Positions 37,686 to 47,251 of a stretch of 64,000 bases of DNA are shown here, piece after piece. This DNA comes from Asanoa hainanensis (GTDB lineage Bacteria > Actinomycetota > Actinomycetes > Mycobacteriales > Micromonosporaceae). Made by a program: the position numbers and the translations under genes. Location of the stretch: NCBI RefSeq assembly GCF_900188485.1, contig NZ_FZPH01000001.1, forward strand, positions 620,001 through 684,000. The letters are read 5' to 3'. Below the pieces are notes generated by a model. That model was not told where the DNA came from. It worked only from the letters and a program-made list of their open reading frames with translations, and searched no databases. Position 1 is the first letter of the stretch; every line of letters starts with the position of its first letter.

Positions 37686-38450
37686 TCAGGTTAGCCGGAT
37701 GGACAGGCCCTTGCCGCCGAACTCGGCGCACACGAAGGCCGGCTCGCGCCCGGTGCCGTGCGCGGGCTCGTGCCGGTAGCCGATCTCGGCGAACTCGGCC
37801 AGGTCCCGGCCGCCGCTCGTGACCAGCCAACGGGCGAAGGCGCCCCGGGCAATCTTCGCGTGCACGGTGACGAACTTCGGCTGGCCTGACTTCGGGTCGA
37901 CGGTGAGGAACTTCGGCGTGACGATCCGCTCGGGGTCGACGTACTTGGTGACGGTCTTGCTGTATTCGACGGCGGCGAGGTTGACGATCGGCCCCTTCGC
38001 CGGCAGTTGGTCGGCGATCGACCGGCCCCAGAACTGGTACATGGTGCCGCGCGGGAGCTTGTAGCCCATTTCCAGCCGGTACGGCGCGATGCCGTCGAAC
38101 GGGCGCAGGATGCCGTAGAGCCCGGACAGGATGCGCAGGTGCTTGTCGGCGTAGCGGCGCTGGGCGGCGGTGAACGTGTCGACCTGCAGGCCGCTGTAGA
38201 TGTCGCCGACGAACGACTCGGCGGCCGGCGCGAGCTCCGCGGGATCGGTGCTCCAGTCCACGTACTGCTGCCGGGTCTTGTCCGCGAGGTCCGGCGAGAC
38301 GCTCATGATCTTCGCCAGCTCCGCCGCCGGCAACGCCCGCACCTCGTCGACCAGCTCGCGCGCCTGGTCGACGAGCACGGGCGTGCCGGTCGGCCGGTGG
38401 CCGGTGCTCGGCCGCCGCATGGTCTTCGAGCTGTGCATCAGGATGATCAC
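37686..38450 (-). CDS. yaaA: YaaA-family peroxide-stress protein (DUF328)
   Basis: 254 aa, start GTG 38450 (IILMHSSKTM corresponds to the usual IIISPSKTM start). Family motifs are LYGILRPFDGIAPYRLEMG, LPRGTMYQFWG, VNLAAVEYSK, and the C-terminal FGGKGLSIRL. E. coli YaaA lowers free iron and protects DNA and proteins in peroxide stress; the fold resembles a helix-hairpin-helix DNA-binding protein. It stands alone, separated from the ABC operon by a 12-bp-stem terminator. Confidence 0.93.
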   Translation of the reverse strand: MIILMHSSKTMRRPSTGHRPTGTPVLVDQARELVDEVRALPAAELAKIMSVSPDLADKTRQQYVDWSTDPAELAPAAESFVGDIYSGLQVDTFTAAQRRYADKHLRILSGLYGILRPFDGIAPYRLEMGYKLPRGTMYQFWGRSIADQLPAKGPIVNLAAVEYSKTVTKYVDPERIVTPKFLTVDPKSGQPKFVTVHAKIARGAFARWLVTSGGRDLAEFAEIGYRHEPAHGTGREPAFVCAEFGGKGLSIRLT

Positions 38451-38470
38451 ACGCCCATTTTGCCCGCATC

Positions 38471-38506
38471 GGGGGTACGGGCGAGCGACGGGCGGCCCGT
38501 ACCCCC
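38471..38506 (-). terminator. Hairpin terminator after the FtsX permease gene
   Basis: GGGGGTACGGGC (38471-38482) pairs perfectly with GCCCGTACCCCC (38495-38506) across a 12-nt loop, seven bases beyond the permease stop. The strong GC stem without T-tract separates the ABC operon from yaaA. Confidence 0.75.
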
Positions 38507-38512
38507 GAGGGG

Positions 38513-40747
38513 CTATTCGTTGCGGGCCGTCTCCGGGCCGGTGATGCGGCGGAGCAGCGGGAGCGTCGTGGCGATGATCCCGAGCGACGCCAGCAGTCCG
38601 CCGCCGACGATCGCGTAGTAGCTGCCGCCCGGCGCGTGCAGTGGGTAGTCGAGCTGTGCCCGCAGGAACAGCGTGGCCGCCAGGAAGCCGGCGCCGATCG
38701 CGACCGCGGCCACGACCACCAGCGGCACCACCGTCTCCAGGGCGACCACCGCGCGCAGCATCCTGATCCGCACCCCGGTCAACCGCAGCACGCTGAACGG
38801 GCGCTTGCGGTCGGTCAGGCCGGCGATCACGCTGACCGCGAGGCTGCACCCGGCGATCGGCAGGCTGGCCAGGATCACCACGTCGGCCAGGCGCTGGAAC
38901 TGCACGAGGGTCCGCGCCGAGTCGGTCTCGAACTCCGCCTCGGTGGCCGGGAGCATGGCCCAGGGGTTCATCGTGGCCAGCACGGTGCGCGCCTGCTCCT
39001 TGGCCGCGTCCGAGCCGTCGGTCTGCACGACGACGGAGAGCAGCCGCCGCGAGTCGAGGTCGGTGATCGTCGAAACCGGCCAGACGCGCTGATGCGGGAG
39101 GACACCCGGCTCGCGCGGGCCGACCAGGTCGTTCCAGACCGCCACCGTCCGCGCGCCCGGCGGGCAGGACCCGTATTCCGGGACCTTGGCCAGGTCGGCG
39201 CAGGCGATCACGCCGGGTCCCTCCGGGATCGCCGAGTCGCGGGCCCGCTGCTGGTCGCCCTCCTTGACCGCCAGCACCGCCCGGACGCCTGGGATGGCCG
39301 ACAGGTCGGCGGGGATGTCCGAGACGGACGGCACCGGGCTGCCCGGCGCCAGGTCGTCGGCCCGGAAGTTCTGCGTCAGCGAGGTGGCCTCGACCGAGTC
39401 GGCGGCGGGCCGGGCGCGTTCGGCGACGTACGACGTGATCGCACCGCTCGCCGCCGTCATCACGAACAGCGCCACCACCAGCCCGCTGACCGCGCGGAAT
39501 GCCGCCATCGGATCGTCGGCCAGCCGGCGACCGGCGATCAGGGCCGCCGGCCGCTGCGCCCGGCCGGCCACCAGGCGCGCCGCCCGCATGGTCAGCCACG
39601 GCCCGGCCAGCACCAGGCCGGCCACCATCAGGACCACTCCGGCCAGGTACGCATAGGTCTGCCCGTCGGTGGTCTCCGGCTTGCGGCCGACGAACCAGGC
39701 CAGCTCCGCGATGCCGGCGACCAGCGGGATCAGCCGCCAGGCGCGCGGCGGCCTGGGCGTCACGCGGCGGGTCACCCCCAGCGGCGAGATGCGGACCCGG
39801 CGCAGCGCGAGCCGCGCCGCCACCGCGGCACCGATCGGAATGCCGGCCACCACCGCCAGCACGTTGACCCAGGTGAGGGTCAGGTCGCTGGGGAAGAACG
39901 TGGCGCCGGTGAACGGGATCGCGGCCAGCCCCGGCCGGATGGCGAAGAAGACGCCGAACCCGAGCAGGGCACCCGCGGCCGCGGCGACGGTCGACTCGAC
40001 GGTGGCCAGCAGGGACACCTGCCGGGGCGTGGCGCCGATCAGGCGCATCGCGGCGAACCGCTGCTCGCGGCGCGCGGCCGAGAGCCGGGTGGCGGTGCCG
40101 ATGAAGATGAGCACGGGGAAGATCAGCCCGGCCGCGATGACCGAAAGGGAGATCGTGAACATCGTGTCGTCGAGGCCGACGATGCAGCGGCCACAGGTGG
40201 CCGGGCCGCCGCCGAGGATGGCACTGACCTGGGTGGCCTGGGGCTGGGCCGCCAGGACCTCCGGTGGCTGGCCGGCGATGACCATCAGGGTGTCGGGTGA
40301 CGGCAGGGCGGCGTCGCCGATCACGCCGGCCTCGCGGCCCGGGAACCGGTCGCCGAGCTGCGCGGCGGGAGTCGTCCGCAGCAGGTCGTGCAGCGCCGGC
40401 GAGACGTAGAACTCGCCCGGGCCGGGCAGCGCCGGGATGCCGGGCGGCACCGGCGTCGCCGGGCCGGTCGCGGCCACGTCGAGCCGGAGCAGCTCTTCGC
40501 CGCGGAAGTAGCTCCCCCGGCCCAGCCACCAGAACGGGTCGACACCGGGTCGCGCCGCGGTGGTCGTCTCGGCGACGCCGGTGTTGAGCCAGGCGTAGCG
40601 CAGGTTCTGCGTCTTGGTGGCGTTGATGCCGGCCAGCGTGGCGAGCAGCAGGCCGGTGCCGAGAGCGACGGCGAGCGCCACGACGACGAGCCGGGTCGCC
40701 GCCTCGCGGCCGCCGGCGACGGCGAGGCGCAGGCCGAGTGCGATCAC
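38513..40747 (-). CDS. FtsX-like ABC transporter permease
   Basis: 744 aa with predicted helices in two FtsX modules: about 17-40, then three helices around 200-300, a central group around 340-440, and a C-terminal group of three from about 620 (RPFSVLRLTGVRIRMLRAVV is the typical cytoplasmic coupling region). Large extracytoplasmic loops lie between. The start GTG 40747 overlaps the ATPase stop in GTGA. It forms an exporter or mechanotransmission complex with the ATPase, resembling MacB-type antimicrobial or lipoprotein exporters. Confidence 0.9.
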   Translation of the reverse strand: MIALGLRLAVAGGREAATRLVVVALAVALGTGLLLATLAGINATKTQNLRYAWLNTGVAETTTAARPGVDPFWWLGRGSYFRGEELLRLDVAATGPATPVPPGIPALPGPGEFYVSPALHDLLRTTPAAQLGDRFPGREAGVIGDAALPSPDTLMVIAGQPPEVLAAQPQATQVSAILGGGPATCGRCIVGLDDTMFTISLSVIAAGLIFPVLIFIGTATRLSAARREQRFAAMRLIGATPRQVSLLATVESTVAAAAGALLGFGVFFAIRPGLAAIPFTGATFFPSDLTLTWVNVLAVVAGIPIGAAVAARLALRRVRISPLGVTRRVTPRPPRAWRLIPLVAGIAELAWFVGRKPETTDGQTYAYLAGVVLMVAGLVLAGPWLTMRAARLVAGRAQRPAALIAGRRLADDPMAAFRAVSGLVVALFVMTAASGAITSYVAERARPAADSVEATSLTQNFRADDLAPGSPVPSVSDIPADLSAIPGVRAVLAVKEGDQQRARDSAIPEGPGVIACADLAKVPEYGSCPPGARTVAVWNDLVGPREPGVLPHQRVWPVSTITDLDSRRLLSVVVQTDGSDAAKEQARTVLATMNPWAMLPATEAEFETDSARTLVQFQRLADVVILASLPIAGCSLAVSVIAGLTDRKRPFSVLRLTGVRIRMLRAVVALETVVPLVVVAAVAIGAGFLAATLFLRAQLDYPLHAPGGSYYAIVGGGLLASLGIIATTLPLLRRITGPETARNE

Positions 40748-41421
40748 GACCGCACCGGCTCGGCGTCGAGGCTGGTCACCTTGCCGTCGCGGACGATGAC
40801 CTCACGATCGGCGTACGCGGCGACCCGGGCCTCGTGGGTGACCACGACGACCGTGGTGCCCTGCTCGCGGGCCGAGCCGACCAGCAGGTCCATGACGTGC
40901 TCGCCGGTCAGCGAGTCGAGCGAGCCGGTTGGCTCGTCGGCGAACAGCACCTGGGGACGGGAGACGAGGCCGCGGGCCAGCGCGACCCGCTGCGCCTGAC
41001 CGCCGGAAAGCTCGCCGGAGCGGCGTTGTTGGAGGCCGTCGAGGTCGAGCCGGGCGAACCAGGCGCTCGCCTCGGTGATCGCCGCACGGCGCCGGGTGCC
41101 CGCCAGCAACAGCGGGAGGGCCACGTTCTCGACCGCGGTGAGCTCCGGGACGAGCTGGCCGAACTGGAAGACGAAGCCGAACCGGTCGCGACGCAGGGCG
41201 CTGCGCGCGCCCTCGTCCAGTGTGTCGACACGCTGGCCGGCGAAGTGGATCTCACCGGAGTCGGGCACCAGGATGCCGGCCAGGCAGTGCAGCAGGGTCG
41301 ACTTGCCGGAGCCGCTCGGGCCCATGACGGCCAGGATCTCGCCCTCGGCGACCCGCAGGTCGGCGCCGCGGAGGGCCGGGGTCTCGCCGAACGAGAGGGT
41401 CACGGCGCGGGCCTCGATCAT
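40744..41421 (-). CDS. ABC transporter ATP-binding protein (MacB/LolD type)
   Basis: 225 aa. Walker A is GPSGSGKST, signature LSGGQAQRVALARGL, Walker B VLFADEPTGSLDS and H-loop VVTHEA. The FQFGQLVPELTAVENVALP segment is typical of MacB/LolD-like ATPases. ATG 41421 overlaps the PadR stop (ATGA). It energises the FtsX-like permease encoded next. Confidence 0.95.
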   Translation of the reverse strand: MIEARAVTLSFGETPALRGADLRVAEGEILAVMGPSGSGKSTLLHCLAGILVPDSGEIHFAGQRVDTLDEGARSALRRDRFGFVFQFGQLVPELTAVENVALPLLLAGTRRRAAITEASAWFARLDLDGLQQRRSGELSGGQAQRVALARGLVSRPQVLFADEPTGSLDSLTGEHVMDLLVGSAREQGTTVVVVTHEARVAAYADREVIVRDGKVTSLDAEPVRS

Positions 41422-41939
41422 CGGGCGACCTCCTTCGTGAGCGCGTCGAGCCGGGCGACGGTGGTGTCGATCCACCGCAGGTCGGCCTCGAGGTGGAACA
41501 GGCCGTGGTCGGCGAGCAGCGCGTCGACCAGGTTGCCGCCGCGCTTGACCTCGGTCAGCTCGCGCATGCGGGCCAGGTGGGCGCGGCGCTGGGTGTCGAG
41601 GTATTCCTCCGCCGGGCGGCCGAGCATGATCGCCAGCACCACCTTGGCGAACAGCACGGTCTGCAGGTGCGGCTCCGGTGCGAGCGGCTCGACGAGCCAC
41701 GCGTTCACCTCGGACGCCCCGGACTCGGTGATCACGTAGCGCTTGCGCTCCGGACCGTCGCCGGGCTCGACCGCGATCACCACCTTGCCGTCGCGGGCCA
41801 GCCTGGCCAGGGTCGCGTAGACCTGCCCGAACGGCAGCGGCTTGCCCCGGCCGAAGAACGTGTCGTAGTCGCGCTTGAGGTCGTAGCCGTGGCTGGGCTC
41901 GCGTTCGAGCAGGCCGAGCAGGGTCAGGGGAACGCTCAT
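41418..41939 (-). CDS. PadR-family transcriptional regulator
   Basis: 173 aa. The N-terminal PadR winged helix is SVPLTLLGLLEREPSHGYDL to about residue 85 (YVITESGASEVNAWL), followed by a helical dimerisation domain. The start is ATG 41939. It is the first gene of a three-gene operon with an ABC exporter, the standard layout for a drug-sensing repressor. A palindromic operator lies directly upstream. Confidence 0.93.
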   Translation of the reverse strand: MSVPLTLLGLLEREPSHGYDLKRDYDTFFGRGKPLPFGQVYATLARLARDGKVVIAVEPGDGPERKRYVITESGASEVNAWLVEPLAPEPHLQTVLFAKVVLAIMLGRPAEEYLDTQRRAHLARMRELTEVKRGGNLVDALLADHGLFHLEADLRWIDTTVARLDALTKEVAR

Positions 41940-41959
41940 GCCGAGGACCATACACCACA

Positions 41960-41980
41960 TGTATACGCTGAGGGTATACA
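41960..41980. promoter_or_regulatory. Probable PadR operator
   Basis: TGTATAC (41960-41966) and GTATACA (41974-41980) form a perfect 7-bp inverted repeat with a 7-nt spacer; each arm also contains the palindrome GTATAC. It lies 21 bp upstream of the PadR start and 40 bp from the divergent SARP start, so it could control both genes. Confidence 0.75.
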
Positions 41981-42019
41981 CGCGGTGTGCCTGGCCGTCG
42001 CCCGTACGATGTGCGGGCC

Positions 42020-45000
42020 ATGGGTGATCGAATCAAGTTCCGGCTCCTCGGACCGGTCGAGGTGCACGGGTCGACCGGTTGGTCCAGAGTGGAGCGACCG
42101 CGCCGGCGCGCCCTGTTCGCGTACCTGCTGCTGGCCGCCAACCGCGCCGTGCCCGCCCGCGAGCTGAGCGCGGCGCTCTGGGGCTCGGCACCGCCGGGCA
42201 CCGCACGCACCCAGCTGCAGAACGACGTCGCCGCCCTGCGCCGCGAGCTGGCCGGCATCTTGACCCGCACCGACGGATACGAGCTGGCGGCCGAACCGGC
42301 CGAGGTCGACGAGCGGGTCTTCCAGCGGCACCTGGCCCGGGCCGTCGCCGCCGCCGGGCGGGGCGCCTGGCCGGCCGTCGTCCGCCCGGCACGCGCCGCG
42401 CTGGCGTCGTGGCGCGGCCCGGCGCTCGCCGACGTCGCCGCGCCCTTCGCCGGACCGGTCCGCGATCGGCTCGCCGGGCAGCGGGCCGACGCCGTGGAGC
42501 TGCTGGCCGAGGCGCGGATCCGGCTCGGCGGCCACGACGAGCAGATCGCGGTGCTGCGCGACCTGGTCGACACCGACCCGGAACGGGACCGCGCGGTGGC
42601 GCTGCTGATGCTGGCCCTGGTGCGCGCCGGACGGCGGACCGACGCCCTGGCCACCGCCCGCGACGTGGGCCGGTTGCTGCGCGACCGGCACGGCCTGGAC
42701 CCGTCCTGGCTGGTGGCCGAGCTGGAGCGCCGGATCCTCCGCGACGACCCGGCCGTGCATACCGACGGCCTGCCGACCGCTCCCCCGGCTCCCGTGCCGG
42801 TCGCACCGCCGCCGCCCGTCAACCAGCTTCCGATGGACGTCGCGCTGTTGACCGGCCGCGACCGCGAGCTGGCCGCCCTCGCCGCGCTCGCGGACGCCGC
42901 CGACGGACCGCGCGTCGCGCTGGTCACGGGCACCGCCGGCGTCGGCAAGACGGCGCTCGCGGTGCGGTTCGGGCACCGGCACTCCGGCCGTTTCCCGGGT
43001 GGCACGCTCTTCGTCGACCTGCGCGGCTACGACCCGCACGAGCCGCCGTTGCCACCGCTGGCGGCGCTGCACCGGGCGCTGGTCGGACTCGGCGTGCCCC
43101 GGGCCGAGCTGCCGTCCGATGTGGACGAAGCGGGTGCGGTGTTCCGGGCGCGCACCGCCGCACGGCGCTGCCTGGTGGTGCTGGACAACGCGGGCTCGGC
43201 GGCGCAGGTACGCGCGCTGCTCCCCGGTGGCACCGCGGGGTTCGTCGTCGTGACCAGCCGGGACTCCCTGTCCGGCCTGCTCGCCAGCCACAGCGTCGCC
43301 CGGGTTCCCCTGCGGACGCTGGAGCCGACGGACGGGATCGCCGTGCTCGCGCGGGTGCTCGGCGCCGAGCGGGTCACGGCCGAGCCGGATGCCGCGGCCG
43401 AGCTGGTCGAGCTGTGCGGTGGCCTGCCGCTGGCGATCCGGATCGTCGCGGCGAACCTGGCCGACGCACCCGGGCAACGCCTCGACGCGCAGGCCGACCT
43501 GCTGCGCACGGGGCGCCTGGCGGCGCTGGACAACCCCGGAGACCTGGGCGCCGGCGTGCGGTCCGTGCTGCGCTCGACGTACGCCGCGCTTCCTCCGACT
43601 ACGCAGCGGGCCTTCCACCAGCTCTGTGGGCTGCCGTTCGCCGACCTCGACGTGGCGGCACTCGCCGGTTTCGCGCCGCGCGCCGACCTCGACCGGCTGC
43701 GGGGCGTCCACCTCGTCGAGGAACCGGCGCCGGGGCGGCTGGCGTTGCACGACCTGCCGCGGGCGTTCGGGGTCGAGCTCGCGGTGGCGCAGGACCGGCC
43801 GCGCGAAGTGGTCGAGTGGTTCGGCCAAGGGCTCGACGCCGCCTCGGCCGTGCTCTTCCCCGAGGCGCGGACGCTGCTGGCGGCTCTCGAGCCAGGACCG
43901 CCCAGGCCCATGGCGGCCGAGGCCGCGCGGGCCTGGCTCGCCGCCGAGCGGAGCAACCTGCTGCGGGCCGTGAGCTTCGCGCACGAGGCCGGGTGGCACC
44001 GGCTCGCCTGGCGGCTGGCCGCCGGCCTGCGCGGCTACCTGCTCGGCAGCGCCGCCTGGCTCGACCTCGCCGCCGTGTCGGCCGACGGCCTGGCCGCGGC
44101 GGAGGCCGACGGCAGCGTCCACGGTCGAGCTCTGCACCATCTCGGCATCGCCGACGCACAGCGGCGGCAGGGGGACCATCGCGCGGCGATCGCGTCGTAC
44201 GGTGCGGCGCTGCGGTTGGCCCGCTCGGTCGGGTGGCGGGAATGCCAGGCCGTCGCGGTCGGGCACCTGGGCCTCGCGCACCGGCGGGTGGGTGAGCTCG
44301 CGACCGCGCTCGACTGTTTCAACGAGGACCTGCGGCTCAGCCGCGAGGTCGGCTCGCGGTACGCGCAGGCCGTCGCCCTCGGCAACATCGGCAACTGCTT
44401 CCAGGAGCTCGGCCGGCCCGCCGAGGCGTTGGAACGCTACGAGGCAGCGGCCGAGATCGCCCGCGAGACCGGTGGGACCAGGCTGCTCGCGTCGGCCGCC
44501 ATCAACGCCGGCCAGTCGGCACACGAGGCCGGCAAAACGGCGGCCGCCCGAACCTGGCTCGAGACCGCCGCGTTGTTGTCGACCGAGCTGGGGCGCGAGG
44601 ACCAGGTGGCGCACGCGTACGCGGAGCTGAGCACGATCGCGTCCGACGACTCCGACCTGGACGACGCCCGGCGCTGGTGGCGGCTGGCCAGCGACGCGCT
44701 CGAGCGGTCCGCGGGCCCGGTCGACCCGACCATCGTCGGCATGACGGAGCTCGCGGAGGCCGCCCTGGTCGCCGCGGAGGGGAATCCCGGTCGGGCGCTC
44801 GTGGTGCTGGCCGCGACGGAGGCCCGGAGCCGCGACCACGACCTGACCTACCAGCAGGTCGAGGTGTTGATCCGGCAGAGCCTGGCGCTGCGGGCGCTGA
44901 ACCGCGCCGACGAGGCGGCGGCGCGGCTGACGGCCTGCCTGGAGCTGGCGCGGGAGTGCGGCTACCACACGATCGAGGCACGGGCGTCCGAGGCCCTGGC

Positions 45001-45046
45001 CGCGCTGCCCGGCTCGGGCCGCCATCCGACTGCCATCCGTTTGTGA
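42020..45046 (+). CDS. SARP/AfsR-like regulator with BTAD, NB-ARC and TPR domains
   Basis: 1008 aa, start ATG 42020. The N-terminal OmpR-type winged helix is 1-95 (FRLLGPVEVHG, LSAALWGSAPPGTARTQLQN), then the bacterial transcriptional activation domain to about 245, a Pro-rich linker, and an NB-ARC ATPase from about 275 (Walker A GTAGVGKTA, Walker B CLVVLDN, GLPLAI motif). Tetratricopeptide repeats fill about 690-980 (ALHHLGIADAQRRQGDHRAA, AVALGNIGNCFQELGRPAEA). Such proteins activate secondary-metabolite or stress genes. No biosynthetic cluster is adjacent, so targets are unknown; the divergent PadR-ABC operon is the closest candidate. Confidence 0.93.
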   Translation: MGDRIKFRLLGPVEVHGSTGWSRVERPRRRALFAYLLLAANRAVPARELSAALWGSAPPGTARTQLQNDVAALRRELAGILTRTDGYELAAEPAEVDERVFQRHLARAVAAAGRGAWPAVVRPARAALASWRGPALADVAAPFAGPVRDRLAGQRADAVELLAEARIRLGGHDEQIAVLRDLVDTDPERDRAVALLMLALVRAGRRTDALATARDVGRLLRDRHGLDPSWLVAELERRILRDDPAVHTDGLPTAPPAPVPVAPPPPVNQLPMDVALLTGRDRELAALAALADAADGPRVALVTGTAGVGKTALAVRFGHRHSGRFPGGTLFVDLRGYDPHEPPLPPLAALHRALVGLGVPRAELPSDVDEAGAVFRARTAARRCLVVLDNAGSAAQVRALLPGGTAGFVVVTSRDSLSGLLASHSVARVPLRTLEPTDGIAVLARVLGAERVTAEPDAAAELVELCGGLPLAIRIVAANLADAPGQRLDAQADLLRTGRLAALDNPGDLGAGVRSVLRSTYAALPPTTQRAFHQLCGLPFADLDVAALAGFAPRADLDRLRGVHLVEEPAPGRLALHDLPRAFGVELAVAQDRPREVVEWFGQGLDAASAVLFPEARTLLAALEPGPPRPMAAEAARAWLAAERSNLLRAVSFAHEAGWHRLAWRLAAGLRGYLLGSAAWLDLAAVSADGLAAAEADGSVHGRALHHLGIADAQRRQGDHRAAIASYGAALRLARSVGWRECQAVAVGHLGLAHRRVGELATALDCFNEDLRLSREVGSRYAQAVALGNIGNCFQELGRPAEALERYEAAAEIARETGGTRLLASAAINAGQSAHEAGKTAAARTWLETAALLSTELGREDQVAHAYAELSTIASDDSDLDDARRWWRLASDALERSAGPVDPTIVGMTELAEAALVAAEGNPGRALVVLAATEARSRDHDLTYQQVEVLIRQSLALRALNRADEAAARLTACLELARECGYHTIEARASEALAALPGSGRHPTAIRL

Positions 45047-45226
45047 TCTTGGTTCGGCGCCGGAAGGCCAGCTCACGACCAGCGCGGGCGGTCCGGCCGG
45101 GTCGCGGCCCGGCGCGCGGCGCTGTCGGTGTGCGGGCACCTTTTTCTAGAGTCGGCTCGGGTCGAGCGGGGGAGGCGGAAGGCGCGGCCGTCCGCCTGGC
45201 GCCGGCTAGGTTCCGCGGGATCGGAC

Positions 45227-46072
45227 CTAGGCCGGCGTGCCGGTCCAGTCGGAGCCTGCGGGCCTCGCAGCCGGATGGTCCTCCCTGTCGTCCGGCGCGG
45301 GGCACGCCGGCCCGCGCTTCGTGCCGGTGACCAGCATCGCGTGGCCGAGCACCTTGGGATGCCGCAACGGATACGGCAACGGCACGAGGTCCGCCAGGCT
45401 CGTCAGCTCCGCGACCGACGCGTCCGCAACGCCGATCGCCTCCCGCACGTCGTTCAGCGACGGATAGGACGCGGAATCGCCGAACAGGTCCAGGAAGACG
45501 TACCGGCCGCCGGGCCGCAGGACGCGCAGGGCCTCGACGACGCCGTCTGCCGCGTGGGCCAGGTCGCGGATCTCGTGGAAGGTCAGGCAGCTCACGACCG
45601 CGTCGAACGCGCCGTTGGCGAACCCGATCGCGGCGCCGCTCTGCCGACTGAAGCTCACCCGGTCGCCGACCCCTTCGAGGCGGGCGTTGTCGGTGCACTG
45701 CCGCTGTGAGTACGCCCAGTCCCGGCCCCACGAGTCGATCCCGACGACCCGGCGGTCCGCGCTCGCCAGCGCCAGCTTGACGGCCAGGCTGCCGCTGCCG
45801 CAGCCCACGTCCAGCACCCGCTCCCCCGCCTCGACCCTGGTGACGATCAGGTCGTGGATCAGCCGCTGGACGTCACCGCCGCGCGGCGCGAACCGGTGCA
45901 CGGTCAGCGCGAGGATCGTGGTGATGTAACCGAACAGCACGAACGGCACGAGGAACAGCAGGAACCACGGCGACCAGAACGCCAACGCGCTCGCGGCCAG
46001 GCAAACCCCACTCAGCGCGGCGAACCGGCGCAGCCGGGCGGTCCGGATCCAGGTGCCGTACACCGGTTCCAT
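45227..46072 (-). CDS. Membrane-anchored SAM-dependent methyltransferase
   Basis: 281 aa. Two hydrophobic helices occupy about residues 18-60 (LSGVCLAASALAFW and LLFLVPFVLFGYITTILAL), followed by a class I methyltransferase domain: motif I VLDVGCGSGSLAVKL, acidic loop VVGIDSWGRDW, and motif IV/post-I AFDAVVSCLTFHEI. The C-terminal tail (PACPAPDDREDHPAARP) is low complexity. The substrate is unknown; membrane location suggests a lipid, quinone or exported precursor. It stands alone, convergent to the SARP gene with 180 bp between them in which I see nothing clear. Confidence 0.87.
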   Translation of the reverse strand: MEPVYGTWIRTARLRRFAALSGVCLAASALAFWSPWFLLFLVPFVLFGYITTILALTVHRFAPRGGDVQRLIHDLIVTRVEAGERVLDVGCGSGSLAVKLALASADRRVVGIDSWGRDWAYSQRQCTDNARLEGVGDRVSFSRQSGAAIGFANGAFDAVVSCLTFHEIRDLAHAADGVVEALRVLRPGGRYVFLDLFGDSASYPSLNDVREAIGVADASVAELTSLADLVPLPYPLRHPKVLGHAMLVTGTKRGPACPAPDDREDHPAARPAGSDWTGTPA

Positions 46073-46234
46073 GCCTGCAATCTAGTGCGTGGTGACCCGC
46101 GAATGCCCTCCTGCGAGGTTTGGGATCGGAGATCACCATCCCAGGCGGCCGATCCCCGGACGGGTGCCCGTGGCCGACGCATGATGGGGAGAACGCGCCG
46201 GTGACCGATACCGACCAGGAATCGAGACGAGCCG

Positions 46235-47251
46235 ATGGCGGAACCCTTCTACGCTTCCAAGACCGAGTACGTCGACCGCGCCCTGCTCGGGTTCGCCCGG
46301 GACCACGCCGATGTCGTGGAGCTGAGCACCGATCCGGTCTACGTCCGCTCGATCGACCGGGATCCGCGCCGGCAGGTCGGGCTGCTCTCCGGCGGCGGCT
46401 CCGGGCACGAGCCGATGCACGTCGGCCTGGTCGGTCGCGGGATGCTCGACGCGGCCGCGCCCGGGCGGGTCTTCGCCTCACCCCACAACCGGCAGGTGTA
46501 CGAGGGCAGCCGCGCGGCCGCCGGCCCCGCGGGAGTGCTGCACATCGTGAAGAACTACACCGGCGACCGGATCAACTTCGGCATCGCGGCCGAGCGGTTG
46601 CGGCACGACGGCATTCCGGTCGCGCGGGTGCTCGTCGACGACGACGTCGCCACCGAGAGCCAGCAGACCGCGACCGGGCGGCGGGGCACCGGTGCCACCG
46701 TGCTCGTCGAGAAGCTGCTCGGCGCCGCCGCCGACCGCGGTGCCGGCCTCGACGAGCTCGTCGCCCTCGGGGAGACCATCGTCGGGCGGTCGCGCAGCAT
46801 CGCGGTCGCGTCGCTCGCGCAGACGTCGCCGGTCACCGGCGAGCCGGGCTTCGAGCTCGAACCCGGACAGCTGGAGTACGGCGTCGGCATCCACGGCGAA
46901 CGGGCCCAGCACACCATCGCCCGGCCGTCGCTGGAGGAGCTCGTCGCCCGGATGGTCGACGACGTGGTCAGCCACCTGCCGGGCGGCCGGTCCGTGCTCC
47001 TGTTCGTCAACGGGCTCGGCGGGACCACGTACATCGAGCTCTACAACGTGTTCGCTGAAACGGTCGACGCGCTCGCGACGCGGGACATCGCGGTGGAGCG
47101 CAGCCTCGTCGGGCCGTACACGCCGGCGTTGGACATGAAGGGCTTCTCGATCACGATGACCATGCTGGAACCGTCGGTCGAGACGCATCCGTCCGGCGGC
47201 TGGGACGGGCTCTTCGACGCGCCGGCCTGGACCGCCGGGCTCCGGAAGTGA
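46235..47251 (+). CDS. dhaK: Dihydroxyacetone kinase, DhaK subunit
   Basis: 338 aa. DhaK fold with LSGGGSGHEPMHVG (substrate loop, about residue 50), IVKNYTGDRINF, and GVGIHGE near 228, containing the His that forms a hemiaminal bond with dihydroxyacetone. It binds the substrate while DhaL carries the nucleotide. The Shine-Dalgarno is weak. The dhaL gene overlaps its stop by four bases (GTGA). No dhaM is nearby. Confidence 0.93.
   Translation: MAEPFYASKTEYVDRALLGFARDHADVVELSTDPVYVRSIDRDPRRQVGLLSGGGSGHEPMHVGLVGRGMLDAAAPGRVFASPHNRQVYEGSRAAAGPAGVLHIVKNYTGDRINFGIAAERLRHDGIPVARVLVDDDVATESQQTATGRRGTGATVLVEKLLGAAADRGAGLDELVALGETIVGRSRSIAVASLAQTSPVTGEPGFELEPGQLEYGVGIHGERAQHTIARPSLEELVARMVDDVVSHLPGGRSVLLFVNGLGGTTYIELYNVFAETVDALATRDIAVERSLVGPYTPALDMKGFSITMTMLEPSVETHPSGGWDGLFDAPAWTAGLRK

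Noticed and set aside
37686-40529. YaaA fused to a 690-residue N-terminal extension
   Set aside because: The extension is antisense-frame shadow of the FtsX permease gene, and a terminator hairpin separates the two; the GTG at 38450 matches the normal YaaA start.
41936-45139. A 1067-residue open frame on the minus strand
   Set aside because: It is antisense to the SARP/NB-ARC/TPR gene; composition is Arg/Gly/Ala/Gln-rich with no domain, a normal consequence of high-GC codon bias.
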